NCBI GenBank assembly: GCA_016706255.1
Contig: JADJJZ010000003.1
Span: 1,336,501-1,400,500 of the forward strand
DNA from: Bacteroidota bacterium
Lineage (GTDB): Bacteria; Bacteroidota; Bacteroidia; Chitinophagales; BACL12
DNA length: 64,000 nt
Direction of reading: 5' to 3'
The position numbers and the translations under genes are program-made. The notes below the pieces were generated by a model. That model made no database searches. It saw nothing but the letters and a program-made list of their open reading frames with translations, and was not told the origin of the DNA. This document shows, piece by piece, positions 18,971 to 27,939 of this stretch; the stretch's first letter is position 1; the number at the start of each line of letters is the position of its first letter.

Positions 18971-20653
18971 ATGAAAAAAATCTTTACAATTGCTTGTCTG
19001 TTAATGAGTTACGCAGTTTACAGTCAGGTAACTCCGGTGAATACCAATATATACCCGTATGATTACATTGTTAACCTGAATGGCACTTTATTGTTTTTTG
19101 CTACCAGCAAGGCGGAGGGTAATAACTACGAATTATGGCGTTCAGATGGCACCGAAGCGGGCACCATGCAGGTGAAAGATATTAATGGTAATTTGAATGG
19201 CAGTATATTGTCGAACACTGAATTTGGAATGGCTTATAACGATAGGAATTTTGTGATCTACAATAATGAATTTTATTTTATAGCTACTGATGGGCCGCAT
19301 GGTTTGGAAATCTGGAAATCCGATGGCACTGCAGCGGGAACGATGATGTTAAAAGATATTTATCCGGGACCAAGTGGATTTGAATCGCCTTCGTTTAATT
19401 TCCCCTATTTTACAGAATTTAATGGAAAATTATTTTTCGCTGCAAACGATAATGTGCATGGTTTTGAATTATGGTCAACCGATGGAACAGAAGCAGGCAC
19501 ACAAATGGTGAAAAATATTTCTGCTGATGAAATTTATGGCTCAAATCCGGAGCATTTAATTGTGTTTAACAATATGTTATATTTTGCAGCACGCGATGAT
19601 GTGTATGGTTATGAATTATATAAAAGTGATGGCACTGCTGCGGGAACACAAATTGTAAAAGATATTGTTCCGGGTATAAATGGCGCTTTAAATAATGGAT
19701 ATGCAAGCAGTATTGATCCGAAATTTACTGTTAGTGGTAACTACTTGTATTTTATTGGAAGAATTGATGCATCGTTACCGGTTACATTCGATTTATTTCG
19801 CACAGACGGAACAGATGCCGGAACAATTACATTAAATAATGAATTAAATGATATCACAAATTTATGTGATGCGAATGGCACAATGTATTGTTATGCATTT
19901 GATGGAAATTTTGATCATTCCGGATTATGGAAAACAGATGGCACACCGGGCGGAACAGTTTTAGTAAATGCAGCTGATGTTATGGCTTCAAGTGTTGCAC
20001 ATGGATTTTATAATTTTAACGATAAGTTATTTTTCTCCGGTTTTGCACCCGATTTTTCTGCATTTGGTTTAGCAACTACCGATGGTTCAGGAGCAGGAAC
20101 CAATATGGTTTATGAATTCGAAAGTGTTGGTAGTATACCTGAAGTGCATGATTTTAACAGCGAAGCAGGTAGTGATTATTTCTTTTATCATGCTTTAACT
20201 AAAATATCAGATTTTGCAATGTCGATACGTATGGTGCAAACAAATGGAAGCAATGCAGGAACCAAAATATTCAGTGGTGTTCAACCATTTCGCAGCACGG
20301 AATTTTTAGATGGTGATTTATATTTTGGCGGCATCGACAGCACCGACGAAGAGGTGTGGGGATTATATAAAATTGCACCTGTAGTTTTTGAGGTTGGCAT
20401 TGAAAATTATAGCACTTATACGTTGTCTGCTGGCCCGAACCCTGTTACCAATCAATTTATTGTTAGCATTCCTTTTGCCGATGGCACCTTATCCGTTTAT
20501 GATATGACCGGTCGCGAGGTGAACACGGTAACCGCATTACCTGCCGGGGCTTTCGCAATTGATGTTGTTAATTTAATGCAGGGATGTTATGTAGTGAAAT
20601 GGGAAAAAGCAGAAATGATCTATCAAACCAGGATGGTGGTTACCGGTAATTAA
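18971..20653 (+). CDS. Secreted 'SDGT-x-x-GT' repeat (propeller-like) protein with T9SS sorting domain
   Basis: A 560-residue protein with signal peptide MKKIFTIACLLMSYAVYSQ. At least eight copies of the unit 'ELW.SDGT.AGT..VKDI' occur (for example YELWRSDGTEAGTMQVKDI, LEIWKSDGTAAGTMMLKDI), each preceded by a 'LYF.A.D..HG' strand pair; this is the pattern of the Bacteroidota/Deltaproteobacteria ELWxxDGTxxGT propeller. The C-terminus is a T9SS tail (LSAGPNPVTNQFIVSIPF, SVYDMTGREV). Probably a surface or secreted protein of unknown ligand. Confidence 0.87.
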   Translation: MKKIFTIACLLMSYAVYSQVTPVNTNIYPYDYIVNLNGTLLFFATSKAEGNNYELWRSDGTEAGTMQVKDINGNLNGSILSNTEFGMAYNDRNFVIYNNEFYFIATDGPHGLEIWKSDGTAAGTMMLKDIYPGPSGFESPSFNFPYFTEFNGKLFFAANDNVHGFELWSTDGTEAGTQMVKNISADEIYGSNPEHLIVFNNMLYFAARDDVYGYELYKSDGTAAGTQIVKDIVPGINGALNNGYASSIDPKFTVSGNYLYFIGRIDASLPVTFDLFRTDGTDAGTITLNNELNDITNLCDANGTMYCYAFDGNFDHSGLWKTDGTPGGTVLVNAADVMASSVAHGFYNFNDKLFFSGFAPDFSAFGLATTDGSGAGTNMVYEFESVGSIPEVHDFNSEAGSDYFFYHALTKISDFAMSIRMVQTNGSNAGTKIFSGVQPFRSTEFLDGDLYFGGIDSTDEEVWGLYKIAPVVFEVGIENYSTYTLSAGPNPVTNQFIVSIPFADGTLSVYDMTGREVNTVTALPAGAFAIDVVNLMQGCYVVKWEKAEMIYQTRMVVTGN

Positions 20654-20701
20654 AGCCAATAAGCAGGTTAGTAATTTCATTCAGGCTAAAAAAATATCAT
20701 T

Positions 20702-20709
20702 TACCTTTG
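20702..20709 (+). promoter_or_regulatory. Putative -7 element (TACCTTTG)
   Basis: TACCTTTG 16 bases before the ATG at 20726 fits the phylum's -7 consensus and gives a very short leader. The -33 side is not clear. Confidence 0.4.
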
Positions 20710-20725
20710 TGCGAAACAACCAAGC

Positions 20726-21217
20726 ATGTCTGTGAACCTACCATATTTTGGCGCTATTGATATTGATGAACTCAGTGATTATTATCAGGCTGATTATCCC
20801 TATGAAGGAAAAAATATCCCATTAGATTTAAATTTCGACGACACCGCAATCGGCAGTCGCGACCTGGAAGACACCATTGCTGCATTACAATCACTTCCAC
20901 AATTAATTTCCACTGCGTATATCGAATTAAAAAAGAGTTTTCAAACCAATGGTGTTGTAAAACAATATATTAATCGCCAAATGAGTGGTTTATCGGCGGA
21001 GCAATTAGATACATTATTTACTGGCACGGCGGATGATATGAACAAAGAGCAAAAAATGTTATCACAGCTCAAAATTGTCCGCATTGGTTTTTACCCCGAA
21101 GACATCCTCGACGCCATCACCGTCGATTTCAGCATCGGCTACGACCACACCGACACCATCATCGTAATGAATTTCAACTCCAAAATGGAATTAGAAGACA
21201 TTGGACAAGAAAGTTAA
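20726..21217 (+). CDS. DUF2004-like hypothetical protein, 163 aa
   Basis: A soluble protein opening with LPYFGAIDIDELSDYY and continuing with PLDLNFDDTAIGSRDLEDT, a pattern like that of DUF2004 proteins (a conserved 'PYFG' start and a two-sheet domain). The C-terminal part includes VRIGFYPEDILDAITVDFSIGYDHTDTIIVMNF with alternating strands. No signal peptide or membrane segment. It is the last gene before the palindromic repeat arrays. The family assignment is moderate. Confidence 0.7.
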   Translation: MSVNLPYFGAIDIDELSDYYQADYPYEGKNIPLDLNFDDTAIGSRDLEDTIAALQSLPQLISTAYIELKKSFQTNGVVKQYINRQMSGLSAEQLDTLFTGTADDMNKEQKMLSQLKIVRIGFYPEDILDAITVDFSIGYDHTDTIIVMNFNSKMELEDIGQES

Positions 21218-21231
21218 AAATTCCAATCAAC

Positions 21232-21830
21232 GCAACCGCGTAGCATTACCTTCCAGATAAGGTAGGGGTGACATAATGATAACAAAGTGCGCTACATAGA
21301 ATCACCTAACCGTGTAGCGGTGACACGTTTGTAACAATCACACGCTCCTAGACCACACGAAACCGCATAGCGGTGAAACCACGTAGTACTCAATTAAATT
21401 TTTTCGAAGAATCAACCGCATAGCGGTGAAATAATGGTAACAAAGTGCGCTCCCAAGACCGACAAAACCGCATAGCGGTGAAACCTCGAAGTACTCAATT
21501 ACATTTTTTCGAAGAATCAATCGCATAACGGTGAAATAATGGTAACAAAGTGCGCTCCCAAGACCGACAAAACCGCGTAGCGGTGAAACCTCGAAGTACT
21601 CAATTACATTTTTTCGAAGAATCAACCGCATAGCGGTGAAATAATGGTAACAAAGTGCGCTCCCAAGACCGACAAAACCGCGTAGCGGTGAAACCTCGAA
21701 GCTCTGAATTACATTTTTTCGAAGAATCAATCGCATAACGGTGAAATAATGGTAACAAAGTGCGCTCCCAAGACCGACAAAACCGCGTAGCGGTGAAACC
21801 TCGAAGGTGAAACCTCGGAGTGCGACATTT
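21232..21830 (+). repeat. Palindromic (REP/BIME-like) array A, left arm
   Basis: Short palindromes ACCGC-ATA/GTA-GCGGT followed by TGAAA recur at 21309, 21362, 21415, 21467, 21520, 21572, 21625, 21677, 21730 and 21782, with alternating spacings of 52 and 53 bases. The two spacer types alternate, giving a 105-bp unit. Some copies are degenerate (ATCGC-ATA-ACGGT). The first copy, at 21234, carries a 22-base extra palindrome. Since 105 is divisible by 3, open frames run through the array but are not genes. Confidence 0.9.
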
Positions 21831-21852
21831 TTTAGTTGAATAAAAAGCTACA

Positions 21853-22326
21853 CTAGTCAACATAATAATCAATCCAATTGAACAAATATTGCGAATCAAA
21901 CGGAATGTCATTATCTGTTAGATATGTTTTAAATTCCGATTCGAATTTTTCCTTTTTATGATGCTCTTCCTGATTTTTTATATAATCGTAAATACGATTA
22001 ATTTCCGTTTTTGCACAACTAAAAACACCATACCCATTTGACCATCTAAAGGCATATTTTGTAAATTTTGAATCGTGGATATATTTTGAAGTATTATTTT
22101 TCAAATCCCGAACAACATCTGAAATTGATTCTTTCGGATTTAAACCAAATAAAATGTGAACATGGTCTTCAACACCATTGATAATATAGGGCTTATGATT
22201 TTTGTTCAATAAAATACCTCCCATGTATTTGAAGACATCATCTCGCCATGGTTTTAATAAAAGACTTTCTCTGTTTTTTACTGCAAAAACAAGATGAATG
22301 TAAAGTTGTGAATACGCGTTTGCCAT
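21853..22326 (-). mobile_element. IS200-like Y1 transposase (RAYT-type)
   Basis: A 157-residue HUH transposase from the ATG at 22326 (MANAYSQLYIHLVFAVKNRE). Landmarks: GVEDHVHILFGL with the H-x-H (HUH) metal-binding motif, VVRDLKNNTSKYIHDSKF, then NRIYDYIKNQEEHHKKEKF, which holds the candidate catalytic Tyr. This is the normal full length for the group. It lies between two inverted arrays of palindromes, the arrangement of REP-associated tyrosine transposases (RAYTs), which act on flanking palindromes; whether this one mobilises the arrays is inference. There is no accessory orfB. Confidence 0.9.
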
Positions 22327-22469
22327 AATTTTTTTTAGCAAACATATTACATTATTTTTTCCAAGCCGTGTGTAAGCGAATATACTCGGTTCGCGCGGCT
22401 ATCATCTACAGCTGTAAGGGTTTTGGGCGAATGTTTTTTTGAGATATACTGTGTTTTTCATCCACAACT

Positions 22470-23415
22470 TGGAGGTTTCACCTCTACGCGGTTTAGTTGA
22501 TTCTAGTAGCGCACTTTGTTACCATTGTTTCACCCCTACCTTATCTGGAAGGTAAAGCTATGCGGCTGATTCATCGTAAAAATGTAATTCAGAGCTTCGA
22601 GGTTTCACCGCTACGCGGTTTTGTTGATTCTAAGGTTCGCGCTTTGTTACCATTGTTTCACCGCTATGCGGTTGGTTTTTCGTTGAAATGAAATTCATAG
22701 CTCCGAGGTTTCACCGCTATGCGGTTTTGTAGATTCTACTATTCGCGCTTGTTATCATTATTTCACCGCTACGCGGTTGGTTTATCGTTCAAATTTAATT
22801 CATAGCTTCGAGGTTTCACCGCTACGCGGTTTTGTTGATTCTAAGGTTCGCGCTTTGTTACCATTGTTTCACCGCTACGCGGTTGGTTTTTCGTTGAAAT
22901 GAAATTCATAGCTCCGAGGTTTCACCGCTACGCGGTTTTGTTGATTCTAAGGTTCGCGCTTTGTTTCCATTGTTTCACCGCTACGCGGTTGGTTTTTCGT
23001 TGAAATGAAATTCATAGCTCCGAGGTTTCACCGCTATGCGGTTTTGTAGATTCTACTATTCGCGCTTGTTATCATTATTTCACCCCTACCTTATCAGGAA
23101 GGTAAAGCTACGCGGTTGGTTTATCGTTCAAATTTAATTCATAGCTCCGAGGTTTCACCGCTATGCGGTTTTGTGAATCGTTTAATTACGTTTGCTACAA
23201 ACGTTTCACCCGTACCTTATCAGGAAGGTAAAGCTACGCGGTTGGTTTTTCGTTGCAAGGAATGAGGAGCTTCGAGGTTTCACCGCTATGCGGTTTTGTG
23301 AATCGTTTAATTACGTTTGCTACAAACGTGTCACCCCTACCTTATCAGGAAGGTAAAGCTACGCGGTTGGTTTATCGTTCAAATGTAGTTCATAGCTTCG
23401 AGGTTTCACTGTTGA
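22470..23415 (-). repeat. Palindromic (REP/BIME-like) array A, right arm
   Basis: The same 105-bp double unit as the left array, in reverse orientation. Palindromes ACCGC-TAC/TAT-GCGGT occur at about 22480, 22532, 22607, 22660, 22713, 22765, 22818, 22871, 22924, 22977, 23030, 23082, 23157, 23208, 23282 and 23332. Four of them carry the 22-base internal insertion. The array ends in a degenerate half unit near 23405. Frames across it (for example around 22500-22690 and 23253-23400) are repeat translations. Confidence 0.9.
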
Positions 23416-23467
23416 GAGGAATGGGCATTGGTATAATTAACTTGATTTATTACTATGTTGTTTTATT

Positions 23468-24637
23468 TCATTCCACATTCCGTTGGGTGGGATTCCAGAC
23501 GCTGGTTTTTATGCCTTTGAGGTATTTTATGAAGCCGAGGAGGAGGGCTAAATTCATAGTGTAGAAATAGGAGAGCAAACGCAATAAATAAATATGGATG
23601 TTTAAATTGCTTAATAACTTATCTAATAATGGTGTTAAAAACCCGGCTGCTTGAATGTAAAATGCCAATTGGAAAAATAGATTGGTATTAAATAAAATTA
23701 AACTTGTTACAAATGTGCCAATTAAAAAAAATGGCCCAAGCCAACGTAGAACTTTGTGCGATAAGAAACTGAAACCGGCTCCGGTAAAGGGTTTTAAAAG
23801 TAAGCCTTTATATACAGCCAGGTTTTGAAAATTACCTGCAGATATTCTTATTTTGCGTTTAAATTCTTCTTTAATTTCATTACTAACATCTTCATACGCA
23901 ATTGCTTCAGGCTCCGCAATCGCTTTTTTATTATTTTTAATTACGGCAAGTGTAATATAAAAATCTTCCATCAAAAAATTTTGCGGAATTTTTGGAAATA
24001 ATTCAGCTCGGATAGCATAACATGCACCAAAGGCGCCCATCATTGTACCCCATAATTGCCCTTCATAAAATTTAATGATATTTTCGCGTTTAATGTAGGT
24101 TTGCTCCTGATAACTGATACCATCTTTTCGTAATCCGGTGTTGGTAATATTTGCTGCAACCAGACCAACTTTATCATCGGTAAAATGCGCAATTAATTTT
24201 GGAATAGTTAATGGTTCAAATAAAATATTGGCATCAGTAGGAATAAAAATTTTACCTGCTGCCAAAGGTGCCATTGCATTAATGATTTGCGTTTTACCAT
24301 TTCTGCCACCAAATTGTTTAAAGTTAATGCGATATCCTTCTCTAATTAATCTAGCAATAATTTCATCGGTTTTATCGGTAGAACCATCTGAACCAATCCA
24401 CATTTCCAATTGTGCTGCCGGATATGCAGTATTAAAAACGGACCTGATTTTTTGTTCAACTACCTTTTCCTCATTATAAACTGCCATTAGCACACTTACC
24501 ATTGGCTGCGGAGCCGGATGATATTGAGGTTTGGGAACACTGATATCTCCCGCAAAAATTTTTAATAAAAATGGATATAGCACATAACTATGTACCAAAC
24601 AAAATGCGCAAACCCAAAATATGATTAACCAAATCAT
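23468..24637 (-). CDS. Family 2 glycosyltransferase, membrane-bound
   Basis: A 389-residue protein with an N-terminal membrane helix (MIWLIIFWVCAFCLVHSYVL) and two to three further helices near the C-terminus. The GT-A domain begins PMVSVLMAVYNEEKVVEQKI and contains WIGSDGSTDKTDEII and PTDANILFEP (D-x-D-like). FLMEDFYITLAVIKNNKKA is the E-D acceptor region. This resembles membrane-bound GT2 enzymes of polysaccharide synthesis. The start overlaps the stop of the upstream glycosyltransferase by 4 bases (ATGA), so they form an operon. Confidence 0.9.
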   Translation of the reverse strand: MIWLIIFWVCAFCLVHSYVLYPFLLKIFAGDISVPKPQYHPAPQPMVSVLMAVYNEEKVVEQKIRSVFNTAYPAAQLEMWIGSDGSTDKTDEIIARLIREGYRINFKQFGGRNGKTQIINAMAPLAAGKIFIPTDANILFEPLTIPKLIAHFTDDKVGLVAANITNTGLRKDGISYQEQTYIKRENIIKFYEGQLWGTMMGAFGACYAIRAELFPKIPQNFLMEDFYITLAVIKNNKKAIAEPEAIAYEDVSNEIKEEFKRKIRISAGNFQNLAVYKGLLLKPFTGAGFSFLSHKVLRWLGPFFLIGTFVTSLILFNTNLFFQLAFYIQAAGFLTPLLDKLLSNLNIHIYLLRLLSYFYTMNLALLLGFIKYLKGIKTSVWNPTQRNVE

Positions 24638-25389
24638 TGCGGCGATAAAGTTTGATAAAATTGAATTAATTTTTTTGCTAAAATACTGTTACTAAGTGTA
24701 TTGCGGACAAATGATTTGGCTGCAATGCCTTTATTTACCGACATTTCAGCATCCTGCAACAATGTTATAATTATCTCAATAAATTGTTCCTTTGTGTTGG
24801 CTACAAACACGTGCTCCTCTGTTCCGGGTGGCATTCCTTCGGCGCCTTTTGTTGTTGTAACAATCGGTTTCGCCATATTCATGGCTTCCACAATTTTAAT
24901 TTTCATTCCCGAACCGGAAAATAATGGAACGATACAAATGTTTTTATCTGCTGCAAAAATATCGGCATCCGGAACTTCTCCGTAATATATGAAACCCGGT
25001 ATTTTTAATTTCGACCACTCACTGCCGCCGTTTCTTCCGGCCAGATGAAATTCTGCTTCAGGCACAGATTTTTTAATTTTCGGAAATGCTTCGTTTATAA
25101 ACCAATTAATGCCTTCAATATTTGGAATCCAATCTAAGCCACCAATAAAATAAATACTTTTAAAAGCGATAGTAGGTGAAACAACCGTTGATTTTAAATT
25201 TATTCCGGTAGGAGCATAAAATACCGGTTTTTTATATCCCAACTGCTGATACCAATTACTGTCGCTCGTGGAAATTGGGATTATCGCATCAAGAAAATCC
25301 GGGATGTTTTTTTCATATTTTAATAACCTTTCAGATTGTAATTTCAAATACCAAGCCTTTAATTTATTATTAGTGTTCCCTGCAATATT
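24634..25389 (-). CDS. GT4-type glycosyltransferase, C-terminal part (frameshifted from the next entry)
   Basis: This frame gives the C-terminal Rossmann domain of a GT-B family 4 glycosyltransferase: PTGINLKSTVV, SIYFIGGLDWIPNIEGINWF, PEAEFHLAGRNG, then CIVPLFSGSGMKIKIVEAMN and GAEGMPPGTEE. The E-x7-E region SGSGMKIKIVEAMNMAKPIV is the sugar-nucleotide-binding signature. The frame is open up to 25389 and joins the N-terminal half if one base is restored in a short run at 25388-25391. The first start codon in this frame is a TTG at 25347, so it is not an independent gene. Confidence 0.85.
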   Translation of the reverse strand, partial: NIAGNTNNKLKAWYLKLQSERLLKYEKNIPDFLDAIIPISTSDSNWYQQLGYKKPVFYAPTGINLKSTVVSPTIAFKSIYFIGGLDWIPNIEGINWFINEAFPKIKKSVPEAEFHLAGRNGGSEWSKLKIPGFIYYGEVPDADIFAADKNICIVPLFSGSGMKIKIVEAMNMAKPIVTTTKGAEGMPPGTEEHVFVANTKEQFIEIIITLLQDAEMSVNKGIAAKSFVRNTLSNSILAKKLIQFYQTLSPQ

Positions 25390-25832
25390 TTCCAGATTTC
25401 GGATTCAATGTTGTGACTTCTGTAAATTAATTTGGCTGAGGTTAATGATTTAATATGATTTAAGTATTGTATCAAATATAATCCTTCACTTTGGATGATG
25501 GAATATTGATTTGTTTTTATTAATTGTAACAATTTTTGTAAGTATTGTTTACTGAAAAATCGCTGAACGTGATAGGAATTGTTTCCTATTAAATTCATCA
25601 AAGCACCAATTGAGGTTACATTGTTATTTAAGCGAACTTCGTAAAAAGTTATTTTTTTGCTAAATTCTTCAGGAATTGCCTCAACATTGAAATGATGTTT
25701 GGGGGTGTTCAAATACAGTACATCAACCTTACAACCCTGTTCGGCTAAACCCATTGCCATCTGCATGATAGCAATAGCTTCACCATCATGAGCAGGGTAG
25801 GGTGGTTTTTTGGCTAACAGAAGTATGTGCAT
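25359..25832 (-). CDS. GT4-type glycosyltransferase, N-terminal part (frameshifted)
   Basis: The ATG at 25832 gives MHILLLAKKPPYPAHDGEAI, the usual start of a GT4 N-terminal domain, and continues to YRSHNIESEIWKI. After that the frame breaks into ILQGTLIIN and stops. In the other frame the same DNA reads N-I-A-G-N-T-N-N-K-L-K-A-W-Y-L-K-L, which is the normal linker. Restoring one A in the minus-strand run (T4 at 25388-25391 on the plus strand) makes one protein of about 400 residues. It is upstream of and coupled to the GT2 gene. Confidence 0.85.
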   Translation of the reverse strand: MHILLLAKKPPYPAHDGEAIAIMQMAMGLAEQGCKVDVLYLNTPKHHFNVEAIPEEFSKKITFYEVRLNNNVTSIGALMNLIGNNSYHVQRFFSKQYLQKLLQLIKTNQYSIIQSEGLYLIQYLNHIKSLTSAKLIYRSHNIESEIWKILQGTLIIN

Positions 25833-25996
25833 CGAGAAGGCAAAGTTAATCAATCATTTGCGGAGGCTGAACTATTAGCTGAAACTAAGGTGGCATCTTG
25901 AATTGGGTTGGCTGATTGAAATTGTTCATTTACAGCAATCGACCATTATAGATACCTCAAAACAGCTTTCCATTTATTGAATTAGCTTTGCAGCGC

Positions 25997-26590
25997 ATGC
26001 TCTTATTACTCACGCCACTTACTGAAAAAATTATCAGCCTTTTTGCGGGCGGTTTTATTGCTGCAGCACAAATTATGCTGGTGGTAGATGTTTTCAGAAA
26101 ACGATTTACACCAAGTTTATTGTCGTGGCTCGGATGGGGTTTATTAATAGGAACAGGTTTACTTTCACAGGTTATTGAGCAGGGTTGGGAGTGGAGCCAA
26201 ATAGGATTACTATTATCAACTATAGGATGTTTTGTAATTTTCTTTTTATCCTGGGCTAAAAAAAATTATTTAATTGTCCGCTCCGACTATAGATTTTTAT
26301 TTTTGGGATTAATTTGTCTGATTATTTATTACATCTCTCAGGATGCGTGGATAACCACTTGCTTTGCCATCTTAGCTGATTTTATAGTTGGAATACCTAC
26401 TTTGTTGCATGCATACCGCAACCCAATATCACAAAAAAGTGCTGCATGGATGTTGGGATTTATTTCATGGACATTTTCACTGATTTTATGTGCAGGGAAT
26501 CCATGGTTGTATGCGCTTTTCCCGATTTACCTCTTTTTGTATAATGGCGCAATGGTATTGTTAACGGCAAACAGCAGGATAACAAAATAA
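25997..26590 (+). CDS. Integral membrane hypothetical protein, about 6 helices
   Basis: A 197-residue hydrophobic protein from the ATG at 25997; a TTG nine bases upstream is less likely. The segments SLFAGGFIAAAQIMLVVDVF, LSWLGWGLLIGTGLLSQ, IGLLLSTIGCFVIFFLSW, FLFLGLICLIIYYI, CFAILADFIVGIPTLL and WMLGFISWTFSLIL look like membrane helices. No family is recognised. It is divergent from the glycosyltransferase pair and convergent with the TPR gene at 26686. Confidence 0.75.
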   Translation: MLLLLTPLTEKIISLFAGGFIAAAQIMLVVDVFRKRFTPSLLSWLGWGLLIGTGLLSQVIEQGWEWSQIGLLLSTIGCFVIFFLSWAKKNYLIVRSDYRFLFLGLICLIIYYISQDAWITTCFAILADFIVGIPTLLHAYRNPISQKSAAWMLGFISWTFSLILCAGNPWLYALFPIYLFLYNGAMVLLTANSRITK

Positions 26591-26685
26591 TTTAAGCTGA
26601 TAATTAATAATTTGGTTTGTCTGCTTTGGGAGTCGTATTTGTGTTCCTTATGTGAACCGTTTTCAAAAAGATTTATAAAATTGCT

Positions 26686-27939
26686 TTAGAAATTCGATTC
26701 CTTAATCCGGACAAAATTAGCTACCCATTGAAATGCGATGAAGCCAAGTAAATAAACAGTTACAAGCGGATTTCCCATCTTCCCGTTTATAAATATCAGC
26801 GTTATTGCAGTAATTCCAACAATTGCTAATCCGGCTGCATATAAAACAAAAAAATATTTGGATTTCGATTTAGCGAAAATCACACTGAGCGGCACCATCA
26901 TCGTAAATCCAAAAACGGCAATCGATAAAAACAATTCGTTGAATGTAACTAAATAGCATATAATACCGGCTAAAAATATCAGCATACTGATACCAACAAA
27001 ATTGCTGCTTTTAATTTCCTCTTCATCCAATAAGTGCCTGCCATATGGATTTAACCGGAATAATAAATTACTGATTGGCGTCATTACCCATGTTGAAAAG
27101 GCAAAAATGGCCAACAAAATAATTAATGGATTTAAATATGGCTGTAAAGCGGGGTTACTTTCTGCAACGCTGGCAATAATTCGTACACCAACATAAAATC
27201 CAATAATAAACGCCCATTGATATTTAGCGGTGAGGTTACCAAGAAAAAATGCATATTTTAAAAAACCGCGATAAAAAATATTGTTTGCTTTTAATGCGGC
27301 AACCATACCTGCCTGTGCATACCGATTATCAGGATCAGCTTTTAGTGACTCCCTGAAATGTTCCAGTGCTTTTTTGTGATTACCCTTTTCCAATAAATTC
27401 CAACCATAATTAGCATGTGTAAATGCATTGTTCGGGTCTTCACGTAAAGCACCAATTATTGTTTCATAAGATTCTTCTTTACGATTTAATTTTATGAGCG
27501 CATTACTTCTTATGTTTAAACCCAGCAAATTATCAGGTTCTATAGCCAGCGCGTCGTTTGCGAGATTTAATGCAGCTTCATATTGTTTACGAGAAAGTTT
27601 TATGGATGCCCAATAGGCATGATAATCAGCTTCATCAGGGGCCATTTTTATTGCCGTTTCAATACTGTTTTCGGCTGCATCGTATTTATTTTGTTCAAGC
27701 TGAATGCGTGTTTTAATATAAAACAAATGTGCGCTTTCAGGATCAATTCCAATTGCTGTATTTATCAGTTCTTCTGCCTCATCAATTTTATCCAGTTCAA
27801 TTTTTGTTTCTGCCAGCATTGATAATACTAAAACATCATTAGGGTTATCCTGTGTGAGTGATGCGAGCATTTTTTCTGCTTCAACATAACGTTTTTGCTG
27901 TAATAAAATATGCGCACGCTGAATGATTTCTCCTCTCAT
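26686..27939 (-). CDS. TPR protein with C-terminal membrane domain
   Basis: A 417-residue protein. Residues 1-225 are about six tetratricopeptide repeats (for example ALNLANDALAIEPDNLLGLN, ALEHFRESLKADPDNRYAQ). After a linker, several membrane helices follow between about 250 and 410 (WAFIIGFYVGVRIIA, LNPLIILLAIFAFSTWVM, GISMLIFLAGIICYLV, MMVPLSVIF, GLAIVGITAITLIF). It overlaps the AAA+ gene upstream by 4 bases and so forms an operon with it. TPRs usually bind partners; the AAA+ protein also begins with TPRs, so a complex is plausible. Confidence 0.85.
   Translation of the reverse strand: MRGEIIQRAHILLQQKRYVEAEKMLASLTQDNPNDVLVLSMLAETKIELDKIDEAEELINTAIGIDPESAHLFYIKTRIQLEQNKYDAAENSIETAIKMAPDEADYHAYWASIKLSRKQYEAALNLANDALAIEPDNLLGLNIRSNALIKLNRKEESYETIIGALREDPNNAFTHANYGWNLLEKGNHKKALEHFRESLKADPDNRYAQAGMVAALKANNIFYRGFLKYAFFLGNLTAKYQWAFIIGFYVGVRIIASVAESNPALQPYLNPLIILLAIFAFSTWVMTPISNLLFRLNPYGRHLLDEEEIKSSNFVGISMLIFLAGIICYLVTFNELFLSIAVFGFTMMVPLSVIFAKSKSKYFFVLYAAGLAIVGITAITLIFINGKMGNPLVTVYLLGFIAFQWVANFVRIKESNF

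Noticed and set aside
21338..21911. Open frames of 103-132 codons on the minus strand with a repeated SPLRGFVG/SALCYHYF pattern.
   Set aside because: They are translations of the 105-bp repeat unit, whose length is a multiple of 3.
21232..23415. Regular short repeats at 52/53-base steps resemble a CRISPR array.
   Set aside because: The spacers are themselves repeated in alternation, the repeat is only 13 bases, the arrays are inverted around a transposase, and no cas gene is present.
22497..23564. Plus-strand frames around 22497-22691 and 23253-23564.
   Set aside because: Repeat translations, the second running antisense into the glycosyltransferase end; no protein features.
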